Shown: positions 1-5,832 of the stretch, piece after piece
Position numbering within the stretch: position 1 is the stretch's first letter
Layout: each line of letters starts with the position of its first letter
NCBI GenBank assembly: GCA_030601545.1
Contig: JAUVTM010000072.1
Coordinates: 1-8,715, forward strand
Direction of reading: 5' to 3'
DNA: 8,715 bases
Source: Syntrophobacterales bacterium
GTDB taxonomy: Bacteria > Desulfobacterota > Syntrophobacteria > BM002
Notes under the pieces: model-generated
Told to the model about the DNA's origin: nothing
Database searches by the model: none
Seen by the model: only the letters and a program-made list of their open reading frames with translations
Made by a program: the position numbers and the translations under genes

Positions 1-23
1 CTGCTTGTTCTGAGACGTAGGGG

Positions 24-197
24 TCATTCGTTTGGCATGGGATTGCACAGATAGTCATCCGAAATTGCCACTCTGCCACAGTTGAAACATATATACTTGG
101 GGTCTCTTGTTAACTCCTTGATCTTGTCGAAATCACCGCAACTCGCCAGAACACAAATATGACCTGAATGGTCTCCACGACAGATTTGTTCAGCCAT
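24..197 (-). CDS. Small Cys-rich (putative metal-binding) protein, 57 aa
   Basis: This 57-residue reading frame begins MAEQICRGDHSGHICVLASC and ends in NPMPNE. It carries six cysteines (C6, C15, C20, C37, C40, C51) and two histidines (H10, H13). The C37-F-N-C40-G-R part resembles one knuckle of a zinc ribbon, and the N-terminal C/H cluster could supply the other ligands. The start is supported by a GAGGTGG Shine-Dalgarno sequence five bases before the ATG at 197. No signal peptide or membrane segment is visible, so it is probably cytoplasmic. I do not recognise a characterised family, and metal binding is inferred from the spacing of Cys and His. It stands alone downstream of a repeat-rich spacer, with the next gene on the same strand (DksA-like) more than 400 bases upstream. 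The coding frame is well supported by its SD and composition; the function is unknown. Confidence 0.75.
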   Translation of the reverse strand: MAEQICRGDHSGHICVLASCGDFDKIKELTRDPKYICFNCGRVAISDDYLCNPMPNE

Positions 198-227
198 TAT
201 GCCACCTCAAAATGACGCAAAGCGTGT

Positions 228-307
228 GGTAAACAGTAAACGGTGAACGGTAAACCGATTATGCGCTGGCTCCGCGACTGTTCACCGTTTATCATTTACC
301 GTTTACT
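228..307. repeat. Imperfect inverted repeat built from GGTAAAC/GGTGAAC words
   Basis: The left arm (228-257) is made of the words GTAAAC, GGTGAAC and GGTAAAC. The right arm (280-307) is their approximate reverse complement. The outer ten bases, AGTAAACGGT at 235-244 and ACCGTTTACT at 298-307, pair perfectly; the inner part pairs with shifts. A run of seven T follows at 309-315, so the structure looks superficially like a terminator on the + strand, but no + strand gene precedes it. It begins about 30 bases upstream of the small Cys-rich gene and so lies in that gene's leader or promoter region. The words suggest an amplified dispersed repeat rather than a regulatory site. Confidence 0.7.
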
Positions 308-315
308 CTTTTTTT

Positions 316-345
316 CGCTATGCGCTATGCGCTGTGCTCTATGCG
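316..345. repeat. Heptamer tandem repeat (CGCTATG type)
   Basis: Four consecutive seven-base units can be read: CGCTATG, CGCTATG, CGCTGTG and CTCTATG, followed by CG. Two are identical and the other two differ by one base each. The array directly follows the T-run after the GGTAAAC-type inverted repeat. It encodes nothing evident and looks like a short minisatellite. Confidence 0.75.
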
Positions 346-405
346 ATTTGACCTGGCACTAAGGACCAGATTTTACATGTTGAATGAAGTGCATGTCACT
401 TGGCC

Positions 406-446
406 CGGATTATTCATGAACTAACTTCGCTTTCATGAATAATCCG
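406..446. repeat. Perfect 15-bp stem hairpin
   Basis: Arm CGGATTATTCATGAA (406-420) is followed by an 11-base loop and its exact reverse complement at 432-446. The arm shares the core TTATTCA(T/C)GAA with the hairpin at 559-591. No T-run follows on either strand, so a simple intrinsic terminator is unlikely. It is the first of a series of hairpins that fills the space between the small Cys-rich gene and the DksA-like gene. Confidence 0.85.
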
Positions 447-452
447 CCCTCC

Positions 453-528
453 GGGCTTCGACTCCGGCCTTTACGGGCCTCCGCTCAGGGCTAACCTTGA
501 GCGGGTGCGGAGCACCCCGTCGAAACCC
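453..528. repeat. Nested GC-rich hairpins
   Basis: An outer pairing GGGCTTCGAC (453-462) with GTCGAAACCC (519-528) has one mismatch. It encloses a 10-bp stem at 481-490/495-504 (CCGCTCAGGG with CCTTGAGCGG, one G-U pair, loop CTAA). A 6-bp stem GGGTGC/GCACCC lies at 503-508/512-517 and competes with it at the boundary. Together these would form a branched RNA or cruciform structure. No open frame with coding character crosses it. Confidence 0.6.
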
Positions 529-557
529 GCAACAAAGATTTTCACTTTGTTGCGGGT
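525..557. repeat. Perfect 13-bp stem hairpin
   Basis: Arm ACCCGCAACAAAG (525-537) pairs exactly with CTTTGTTGCGGGT (545-557) across a seven-base loop. It abuts the hairpin that starts at 559. It lies 3' of the DksA-like gene as transcribed on the - strand and could help end or stabilise that transcript, but no U-tract follows. Confidence 0.85.
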
Positions 558-558
558 G

Positions 559-591
559 CTTATTCACGAATCCAAAAGATTCGTGAATAAG
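559..591 (-). repeat. Perfect 14-bp stem hairpin just after the dksA-like stop
   Basis: Arm CTTATTCACGAATC (559-572) pairs exactly with GATTCGTGAATAAG (578-591) around a five-base loop. On the - strand it begins 17 bases after the DksA-like stop codon, so it may act as a 3' end or RNA-stability structure for that transcript. The lack of a following U-run makes it an atypical intrinsic terminator. Its core is a variant of the 406-446 hairpin core. Confidence 0.8.
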
Positions 592-607
592 GCAGGTTGG
601 AAGTTCA

Positions 608-1009
608 TTACTCATTCCTGGATGTCCCGTACCACTCCTCAAGCGTCTCGCCCCGCATCTTGGCCTGACGTTCCAATTTCGACTGACAACGAACACAGAA
701 TAGAGCGAAGGGCATTAACTGCAACCTTTTCTCGTTGATGGGTTCGTCGCACTCATCACAAAAACCATAATCACCATTTTCAATGCCGTCCAGAGCATCT
801 TCAATCAACTGGAGCCTTTTCCTCAGCCGTTCACCAAGCAAGTGAGCATACTCGGCGGCCATGTCTGCGGTCGCATAATCGCCCAGGTCTCCCGTATGGT
901 CTTTCACCCGGGAGCGCTCAATTTGGACCCTCACCTCGTCGAGTATTTCCCGGCGCATGTCCTCAAGTGCCTTCCGCAATCGTTGTTTGCTCTTATCTGA
1001 CAAAGTCAT
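608..1009 (-). CDS. DksA/TraR-family zinc-finger transcription factor, 133 aa
   Basis: Members of this family bind in the secondary channel of RNA polymerase and alter promoter kinetics, often together with (p)ppGpp. The N-terminal 75 residues are highly charged and predicted to be a helical coiled coil. The tip carries D41-L-G-D44-Y-A46, matching the DxxDxA signature important for DksA activity. A four-Cys zinc finger follows (C84-D-E-C87 and C105-V-R-C108), then a basic C-terminal helix ending EEWYGTSRNE. At 133 residues it is shorter than E. coli DksA (151) and closer to the compact DksA-like proteins common outside Gammaproteobacteria. The start at 1009 follows a purine-rich AAGAAGAG stretch, a modest SD. 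It appears monocistronic, with hairpins just past its stop. Family assignment is firm; whether it is the cell's main DksA or a paralogue cannot be told here. Confidence 0.93.
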   Translation of the reverse strand: MTLSDKSKQRLRKALEDMRREILDEVRVQIERSRVKDHTGDLGDYATADMAAEYAHLLGERLRKRLQLIEDALDGIENGDYGFCDECDEPINEKRLQLMPFALFCVRCQSKLERQAKMRGETLEEWYGTSRNE

Positions 1010-1082
1010 TTCAACACTCTTCTTCAGTTTCGAGTTTTCAATACCTTTACCGGCACAGCGTTCAGTTCGAAGTTAATATAGC

Positions 1083-1100
1083 ATTGATATTATTGATATT
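1083..1100. repeat. Perfect tandem duplication of ATTGATATT
   Basis: Two exact nine-base copies lie side by side at 1083-1091 and 1092-1100, within an AT-rich stretch upstream of the DksA-like gene. This stretch probably contains that gene's promoter, reading on the - strand, but I could not identify a convincing -35/-10 pair. The duplication could be a regulator site or replication slippage. Confidence 0.6.
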
Positions 1101-1199
1101 TTATATCTTCAAGCGAGATGCCGCGTAATTATGATGTTTTTTTTGTCTTTGGTAAAGCAAAAAAGTTACACCAGAAAAGATTTTTTGGGGAGTTGGGGG

Positions 1200-1364
1200 A
1201 ACTGCCGCGTAGTCAGTTCGGAAGTAAGTTTGGTTGGCCCTTCCGAATCTGTGTACTTGGCTATGGATGTCTTCACTACTGTCAGACAGTTTGGCTTTCC
1301 CATCGAAGTCTGTACGGATTATTCACAGAAAATGGACCGTTACGCCTTTCTGATGATCGAATAG
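1200..1364 (+). pseudogene. Probable degraded 3' end of a DUF2284-type metal-binding protein gene
   Basis: In the frame ending at the TAG at 1362-1364, the last ~54 codons read as natural protein: a Cys-Arg pair, then GPSESVYLAMDVFTTVRQFG, then FPIEV-TDYSQKMDRYAFLMIE and the stop. From memory this resembles the C-terminus of DUF2284 (predicted metal-binding) proteins: the final CR, an (A)RPSMEA-like stretch, a (G)(I/M)DVFxTVR helix and a closing strand. Nothing upstream in this or the other + frames continues the domain; residues encoded before about 1200 look random, and the Cys-rich N-terminal part is missing. An in-frame ATG occurs at 1131, but the resulting 77-residue product would lack the family's core. 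I infer a truncated remnant. The family match is recollection, not a search. The rest of 1010-1411 holds no gene I can support. Confidence 0.45.
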
Positions 1365-1411
1365 CTATTATTGCTCTCGGTATGAGGAGTACGGTCACCT
1401 GAGGAGCGGTT

Positions 1412-2500
1412 CTAACTCTCGGAATTCAGAGAAGGATAATCGGTGTAGCCTGTTTCGTCCCCTCCATAAAAAGTTGCAAGATCGGGCTCGTTCAAAGGCC
1501 CGTTCTTCTTGAAACGCTCTGGAAGATCCGGGTTTGCCAGGAAGAGTCGGCCAAAGGAGACCAGGTCGGCATCGCCCGCTTCTAGCACCAATTCTGCACG
1601 ATCCCTGTCATACCCGCCATTGGTCATATACGTCCCTTTATAGATTTTTCGGAGTTTTTTGGTTATGTGATTTAAAGCGCCGTTGAAATCTGCCGGGTTT
1701 GAAAGGTCCATCTCTACAACGTGCAAATAGGCAAGGGGGAAGCGATTCAGTCCTTCTGCAACATGGCTGAAAATCGCCTCCGGATTCGAATCGTAGATGT
1801 CGTTGAAAGGATTTCCGGGGGAGATGTGAACTCCAACGCGGCCCTGCCCTAAAACATTGACCACCTCTTTGGTTACTTCAAATAAAAAGCGGGCGCGATT
1901 TTCGATGGTGCCGCCGTACTGGTCCGTCCTCTGGTTCGTGCCATCGCGGAGAAACTGGTCCAGCAGGTACCCATTGGCCCCATGTATTTCAACACCATCG
2001 AAGTTAGCCGCCAGAGCGTTTTCCGCCCCCTGCCTGAACTGATCAACAATCCCGGGAATCTCTTCTGTTTCCAGGGCTCGTGGGGTAACAAATGGGCTTG
2101 GGCCCTCGTAGGTCATCGCCTCACCTTCTGGCTTGATGGCTGAGGGAGCAACAGGCGGGGCGCCCTCCGGCTGCAACGATGGATGCGAAATGCGTCCACA
2201 GTGAAACAACTGTAGAAAGATCAACCCTCCACGTGAATGAACCAGATCGGTCACCATCCTCCAGCCGGCAATTTGCTCGGGTGAGTAGATGCCTGGCATG
2301 TCCGGGTACCCCAACCCCTGGGGTGAAACTTGAGCGGCCTCGGTAATAATAAGACCAACTCCGGCTCGCTGCGCGTAGTAAAGTGCATTCATGGGCTGTG
2401 GCGAATTTCCTCTGCCGGCGCGATTTCGCGTCATGGGTGCCATAACCATCCGGCTCCTGAGATCACATGGACCCAGTTTGTAAGGGGAGAAGAGTTTCAT
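1412..2500 (-). CDS. Old Yellow Enzyme family FMN-dependent ene-reductase (NemA-like), 362 aa
   Basis: OYE-family enzymes are FMN-containing TIM barrels that use NAD(P)H to reduce activated C=C bonds (enals, enones, maleimides) and sometimes nitro or nitrate-ester compounds. The protein begins MKLFSPYKLG and shows A-P-M-T-R-N-R (21-27), the strand LQLFHCGR (96-103), and the hallmark H173-x-x-N176-x-Y178 in HGANGYLLDQFLRDG. The His and Asn bind the substrate's activating group and the Tyr is the proton donor. YGGTIENR (195-202), R221 before HISP, and the FMN phosphate loops around NGGYD (295-299) and FGR (316-318) are present. The C-terminus GDETGYTDYP is typical of the NemA/OYE1-like branch, and the length is normal. 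The ATG at 2500 follows AAGGAG at good spacing. The flavin reductase upstream on the same strand, 192 bases away, could be co-transcribed. The physiological substrate is unknown. Confidence 0.95.
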   Translation of the reverse strand: MKLFSPYKLGPCDLRSRMVMAPMTRNRAGRGNSPQPMNALYYAQRAGVGLIITEAAQVSPQGLGYPDMPGIYSPEQIAGWRMVTDLVHSRGGLIFLQLFHCGRISHPSLQPEGAPPVAPSAIKPEGEAMTYEGPSPFVTPRALETEEIPGIVDQFRQGAENALAANFDGVEIHGANGYLLDQFLRDGTNQRTDQYGGTIENRARFLFEVTKEVVNVLGQGRVGVHISPGNPFNDIYDSNPEAIFSHVAEGLNRFPLAYLHVVEMDLSNPADFNGALNHITKKLRKIYKGTYMTNGGYDRDRAELVLEAGDADLVSFGRLFLANPDLPERFKKNGPLNEPDLATFYGGDETGYTDYPSLNSES

Positions 2501-2692
2501 CTATTACTCCTTGCGGCCACTGCAGACTTTCTTATGCGGTCGCCTTGTTGCATGAGCAGTGCTATGGTGCGATGACTCGATCAGTTATCAGATTTTCGGA
2601 TGAATCACCATCTCTACGATAAAAAAATCTTTTACCGGTCCAAGCCCTGTTTTTGTAATAAACTTTCTCTCCACTGGTGCTTTTAGGTCCAA

Positions 2693-3280
2693 TCAGGACT
2701 CCACATCCTTTTTTGAACCTGAACGTATGGATTTGCCGTCACTCCAGGCACGCCCGATATGGTCACCCACTGACCAATATCTGTTGTCTGGCATAGTGAG
2801 CAAGAATGGGTTTATCTTTTTAATGTCGGGCGCACCATTGGTGAGGAACTGCTCTTCGGAATAACTACCCACAATTTCGCCGATGAAAAACGAGTTGGTT
2901 GGTAATTCCACTGTTTTTGAAAGCTTACACTCTATGGTTAGCGGGCATTCGCTGATCATAGGTGCACCTTTCAGTTCGCCGTAGAATATGTCGAAGAGCT
3001 CGGACTTGTCGACACGCTTCCCGGAAACCAACCCAACGTAATCAGTGACCTCCACCATATCAACAGTGGGGAAGTTCACGCTGAACTCTCCTGTTTCTAC
3101 GATAGCAGCGTGGGACGCATGGCCTTGGCTTACGGCCACACCGAGCATGGGCGGCTTGAAGTTGACTCTTGTCAGCCAACCCAGGGCCATGAAATTCGGT
3201 CGGCCTTTCAGATGGGAGCCAAGGATGGTGGTTGCCATGGGTAGAACACATGTTTGATCACCTATATTTACCTTTGTCAT
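2693..3280 (-). CDS. Flavoredoxin-like flavin reductase domain protein, 195 aa
   Basis: This is a flavin reductase-like, FMN-binding split-barrel protein of the flavoredoxin type. Such proteins transfer electrons or reduce flavins; flavoredoxin was described from Desulfovibrio. Features of the family are the N-terminal P-M-A-T-T-I-L-G-S segment (residues 15-23), the FMN-contact stretch PNFMALGWLTRVNFKPPMLG (28-47), S-x-x-H-A-S-H, an E-F-S-V-N-F-P motif near residues 65-71, and the C-terminal YWSVGDHIGRAW, which replaces the usual 'Y..lG..lg.a'. A frame extension to a GTG at 3304 exists. I chose the ATG at 3280 because GGGAGG lies seven bases upstream of it and would fall inside the longer frame. 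A MITE-like element ends only 26 bases upstream. The gene lies 5' of the OYE gene on the same strand, so a flavin-redox partnership is plausible but not shown. Confidence 0.9.
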   Translation of the reverse strand: MTKVNIGDQTCVLPMATTILGSHLKGRPNFMALGWLTRVNFKPPMLGVAVSQGHASHAAIVETGEFSVNFPTVDMVEVTDYVGLVSGKRVDKSELFDIFYGELKGAPMISECPLTIECKLSKTVELPTNSFFIGEIVGSYSEEQFLTNGAPDIKKINPFLLTMPDNRYWSVGDHIGRAWSDGKSIRSGSKKDVES

Positions 3281-3305
3281 CGAGAATCCTCCCTTTCTGC
3301 TCACC

Positions 3306-3442
3306 AGTTAGTATTCATCCGGAAATACCCTTCCCCTCCCCTGGCGGAGGGGATAAAGCCTGCCCGCCACCACGCCCGCCATGCGAGCAAGGCGAGGCGG
3401 GCGGGGGGAGGGAATTTGTGAGTTTCCGTATGGACACTAACT
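3306..3442. mobile_element. MITE-like element with ~20-bp imperfect terminal inverted repeats
   Basis: The left end AGTTAGTATTCATCCGGAAA (3306-3325) matches the reverse complement of the right end (3423-3442, TTTCCGTATGGACACTAACT) at about 17 of 20 positions. Inside, pyrimidine-rich CCCTTCCCCTCCC and purine-rich GGGGGGAGGGAA tracts also oppose each other. Two inner hairpins occur: TCCCCT/AGGGGA around 3337-3353, and an 8-bp CGCCCGCC/GGCGGGCG stem (3373-3380/3396-3403). The 137-bp unit has no coding capacity. This architecture fits a non-autonomous inverted-repeat element or a long REP-like repeat. No clear target-site duplication is visible. It lies between the flavin reductase start and the MoxR gene. 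The rest of that ~360-base gap (3443-3639) holds no gene I can support. Confidence 0.6.
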
Positions 3443-3468
3443 ATAAATATGCAGCCGAAAGGAAGCAA
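3440..3468 (-). promoter_or_regulatory. Possible weak sigma70 promoter for the flavin reductase gene
   Basis: On the - strand, TTGCTT (3463-3468) and TATAGT (3440-3445) are separated by 17 bases. The -10 box matches five of six consensus bases and the -35 about three of six. The -10 overlaps the outer end of the MITE-like element, so transcription would run through the whole element before the flavin reductase start. This is suggestive only. Confidence 0.25.
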
Positions 3469-3639
3469 TGTGAAAAACAGGGGGATACCCCACAATAATG
3501 TTTTTTTTGCTCTTGAGTATTGGAGGGCGTCCCCCTCTTTCACTATTTTTGGACTTTCTTTTTTCCTTTCAATTCGCTAGAATAACCTTAACACTTGGAA
3601 AATATGGCAAAAACCACATAAGAGAAGGATTGCTCAGAG

Positions 3640-4464
3640 ATGCAATTTCTCGGTACAGATAAGTATTACCTCAATCCCGAACTAAAAGAGATCGTCAACA
3701 TCTCCACTGCCATGGAAAAACCCTTGCTGGTCACCGGGGAGGCCGGAACCGGCAAGACCCAGTTGGCCTTCGAGATTGCCCGGGCACTGGACTTGACTCT
3801 GGAAGAGGCTCGCTGCAAATCCACCTTCAAAGGCGAGGAGCTTTGCTACGTTTATGACACGGTCTTGCGCCTCAACGACTCCCGCTTCGGTACCGGGGAG
3901 AGCGGTCGGGATGTAAACGACATTTGGGATTACCTGGGCTTCGGCCCTATCGGCCGCGCACTTCTGGCAGAGGATCGACGCGTCCTTCTGCTCGACGAGA
4001 TCGACAAGACTGATTCGGACACCCAGGACAATCTGCTGGACGTGCTGGAGGACGCCTCCTTTATCATCCGCGAGATAAACCACAAGGTGAAGGCCAAGCG
4101 TATGCCCATCACCATAATCACCAGCAACGCCAAAAGGGAGCTTTCAGATCCTTTCCTGCGCCGCTGTTACTGCCATCATATTCCCTTTCCCTCGATGGAA
4201 GAGATGACCGAGATTATCCGGTTGCACTACCCTGAGATTTCTGCTCCCCTGATGGATTCAGCCCTGGCCATCTTTTATCATTTGCGGCAGCAAGGCTTCG
4301 AGAAGCCGCCTGCTACCGCGGAACTGTTGGATTGGCTCGGTGCCCTACAGCTAGATGATGCGAAACCGCCAATCACGCCGGACAAAATTCCTTTTCTCGG
4401 AACTCTCCTCAAGCGTACTCAAGACTTGCTGCAACACAAGGGCGTGAAGCGAGAAAACGTTTAG
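3640..4464 (+). CDS. MoxR-type AAA+ ATPase, 274 aa
   Basis: MoxR ATPases are AAA+ chaperone-like enzymes that usually work with VWA-domain partners to mature or remodel protein complexes. Walker A is G33-E-A-G-T-G-K-T40. Walker B is VLLLDE (115-120; D119, E120) followed by I-D-K. Sensor 1 is T-S-N (161-163). Arg-finger candidates are R174-R175 in PFLRRCYCHHIPFP. The sensor 2/lid motif is PPATAELLDW (223-232), close to the MoxR 'KPPxTAELLDW'. The protein is compact and lacks added domains or a signal peptide, so it is cytoplasmic. The ATG at 3640 follows GAAGGA at a rather long spacing (~10 bases). Its stop is 19 bases before the start of the CoxE-like gene, so the two are very likely an operon, as in CoxD/CoxE-like pairs. 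The client complex is not in the window. Family confidence is high; the cellular role is unknown. Confidence 0.93.
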   Translation: MQFLGTDKYYLNPELKEIVNISTAMEKPLLVTGEAGTGKTQLAFEIARALDLTLEEARCKSTFKGEELCYVYDTVLRLNDSRFGTGESGRDVNDIWDYLGFGPIGRALLAEDRRVLLLDEIDKTDSDTQDNLLDVLEDASFIIREINHKVKAKRMPITIITSNAKRELSDPFLRRCYCHHIPFPSMEEMTEIIRLHYPEISAPLMDSALAIFYHLRQQGFEKPPATAELLDWLGALQLDDAKPPITPDKIPFLGTLLKRTQDLLQHKGVKRENV

Positions 4465-4483
4465 CTAGAAAAAAACGACAATC

Positions 4484-5707
4484 ATGTTCCTTCCTTTCTT
4501 TTACCAACTGCGAGACCAGGGTATCCCCATCAGCCTCCGCCATGTGCTGGAATTCTACCAGGCCATGGAGAAGGGGCTTGCTCTCGACCTGGATCGACTC
4601 TTCATTCTCATGCGGCTCATTTTCGTTAAGAAAGTTGAACACTTCGACGGTTTCGAGCAGGCATTCGCAGCTTATTTCCTTGGCGCTGAGGGTGGTGAAC
4701 TCCCAAAGTTTTCTCAACAGGCCTGGGAAGAGAAAGCTTTTCGTCGCTGGCTTGAAGAAGAGATGGCCAAAGGCTCATTGCCGGATGACTCTTTGGAGCG
4801 GCTATCGCTGCCTGAACTGCTCCAACGCTTCTGGGATGTGGTCATGGAGCAGAGAGGGAAACACCGAGGTGGTCATACCTGGGTTGGTACCGACGGCACC
4901 TCAGCCTTTGGTCATTCCGGTGCTGATCGCGAAGGCATCAGGGTGCACGGCGACTCACTGCATGGCTCTGCCCTCAAGGTCATAGAGAGCCGCCGCTATG
5001 TCGATTATGCCACCAGCGCCACCCTTCGGGCCGAAAATCTCCGCCAGGTCCTGGCTGCCCTGAAGCACATGGCACCTGCAGGCCCCCTAACCGAACTGGA
5101 TGTGGATGAGACCATTGATCGCTCCTGCAGAAATGGCGGGGAAATCGAACTGGTCTTCAAGAGAGAACTGCGAGATCGTATCCAGGTTATCGTGCTGCTG
5201 GACAATGGCGGGGCTTCCATGCGACCTTATTTGGATCTGGTCAAACTGGTTTTCGGTCTCATGCGCGATCACTTTAAGGACTTAGATTATTATTATTTCC
5301 ACAACTGCGTCTACGGCTGTGTCTATAGCGATCAGAAACGGCTTACCCCCTATTTTATACATCACCTGGTTCGACGTGACCCGGAAACCCGGGTAATCAT
5401 TATAGGCGACGCCAACATGGCTCCGACTGAGCTCATGCTCTCCAATGGTGCAATGGACTATTTTTCCAAAATCAGAGTGCCGGGGCGAGATTGGCTGGTG
5501 CAGATCCGAAATCACTTCGCTCACAGTGTCTGGCTCAACCCCATCCCCCGATCAAGGTGGCCCCGCGAAAGCCAGACCATTTACCAGATTGGCGAGATCT
5601 TTCCCATGGAAGACCTCACCCTGACAGGCATCAGGCGGGGAGTTGAGTGGCTGAATTCCGGAGCGCCACCTAAGAGGGCAAGGGGGCAGCTGGCAGTCGG
5701 CAGCTAA
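4484..5707 (+). CDS. CoxE-like VWA-domain protein, partner of the MoxR ATPase, 407 aa
   Basis: The N-terminus MFLPFFYQLRDQGIPISLRH is typical of CoxE-like proteins, whose relative CoxE in CO-oxidising bacteria helps mature CO dehydrogenase. A central Gly/His-rich stretch, GGHTWVGTDGTSAFGHSG (129-146), is followed by a VWA-like Rossmann domain from about residue 230. Its metal site reads D240-N-G-G-A-S-M instead of canonical DxSxS, so the MIDAS is degenerate. D309 in IIIGDANMAP is a later acidic candidate. The end, SVWLNPIPRSRWP...IGEIFPMEDLTLTGI, is a family-type C-terminal region. There is no signal peptide. The ATG at 4484 lacks a strong SD, so translation may be coupled to the ATPase gene 19 bases upstream. 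The last residues (about RGQLAVGS) and the stop lie in a dispersed repeat and are probably not ancestral. The client is unknown. Confidence 0.9.
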   Translation: MFLPFFYQLRDQGIPISLRHVLEFYQAMEKGLALDLDRLFILMRLIFVKKVEHFDGFEQAFAAYFLGAEGGELPKFSQQAWEEKAFRRWLEEEMAKGSLPDDSLERLSLPELLQRFWDVVMEQRGKHRGGHTWVGTDGTSAFGHSGADREGIRVHGDSLHGSALKVIESRRYVDYATSATLRAENLRQVLAALKHMAPAGPLTELDVDETIDRSCRNGGEIELVFKRELRDRIQVIVLLDNGGASMRPYLDLVKLVFGLMRDHFKDLDYYYFHNCVYGCVYSDQKRLTPYFIHHLVRRDPETRVIIIGDANMAPTELMLSNGAMDYFSKIRVPGRDWLVQIRNHFAHSVWLNPIPRSRWPRESQTIYQIGEIFPMEDLTLTGIRRGVEWLNSGAPPKRARGQLAVGS

Positions 5708-5710
5708 CAG
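5687..5710 (+). repeat. CAGCTG-type 24-bp dispersed repeat, copy 1
   Basis: This 24-base sequence starts CAGCTGGCAGTCGGCAGC and ends CAG. It matches the copy at 7511-7534 in the same orientation with five substitutions. It contains the TAA (5705-5707) that terminates the CoxE-like gene, so it contributes the protein's final residues. It lies just before the GC-rich 40-bp tandem repeat. Confidence 0.75.
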
Positions 5711-5721
5711 ACAGGAACGAT

Positions 5722-5801
5722 GCGGGGACGCGGAGAAAAAGCGACGCGGCGATATGGTGAGGCGGGGACGCGGAGAAACGGCGACGCGGCGATGAGGTGG
5801 A
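5722..5801 (+). repeat. GC-rich tandem repeat, two 40-bp units, left of the four-helix-bundle gene
   Basis: Two copies of a 32-base block (5722-5753 and 5762-5793) begin GCGGGGACGCGGAGAAA and end GACGCGGCGAT. They differ at two positions and repeat with a 40-base period. The inner words are GACGCGG and GGCGACG. A related block in opposite orientation lies at 6265-6328, on the other side of the small gene. The units are too few and their spacers too short (8 bases) for a CRISPR array. Confidence 0.85.
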
Positions 5802-5832
5802 ACAGGATAAAGCATTAAATCGTGGTGTGTGA

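Noticed and set aside
228..315. Intrinsic terminator on the + strand (inverted repeat plus T-run)
   Set aside because: No + strand gene lies upstream; the structure is imperfect and made of repeat words.
433..696. Open frame of 87 codons on the - strand
   Set aside because: It runs through the hairpin cluster and overlaps the end of the DksA-like gene; its content is translated repeat.
1118..1402. Open frame of 94 codons on the + strand between the DksA-like and OYE genes
   Set aside because: The residues look random and it overlaps, in another frame, the more protein-like DUF2284 remnant. No SD was seen.
3281..3304. N-terminal extension of the flavin reductase to a GTG at 3304
   Set aside because: The extension is encoded by the SD of the ATG at 3280 and touches the boundary of the MITE-like element; it is unlikely to be translated.
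3232..3498. Open frame of 88 codons on the + strand across the flavin reductase start
   Set aside because: It is antisense to the flavin reductase 5' end and then reads through the MITE-like element; its proline/glycine-rich content comes from the repeat.
5722..5801. Possible CRISPR-like array
   Set aside because: Only two units with eight-base gaps that are themselves similar; no cas genes and no leader.
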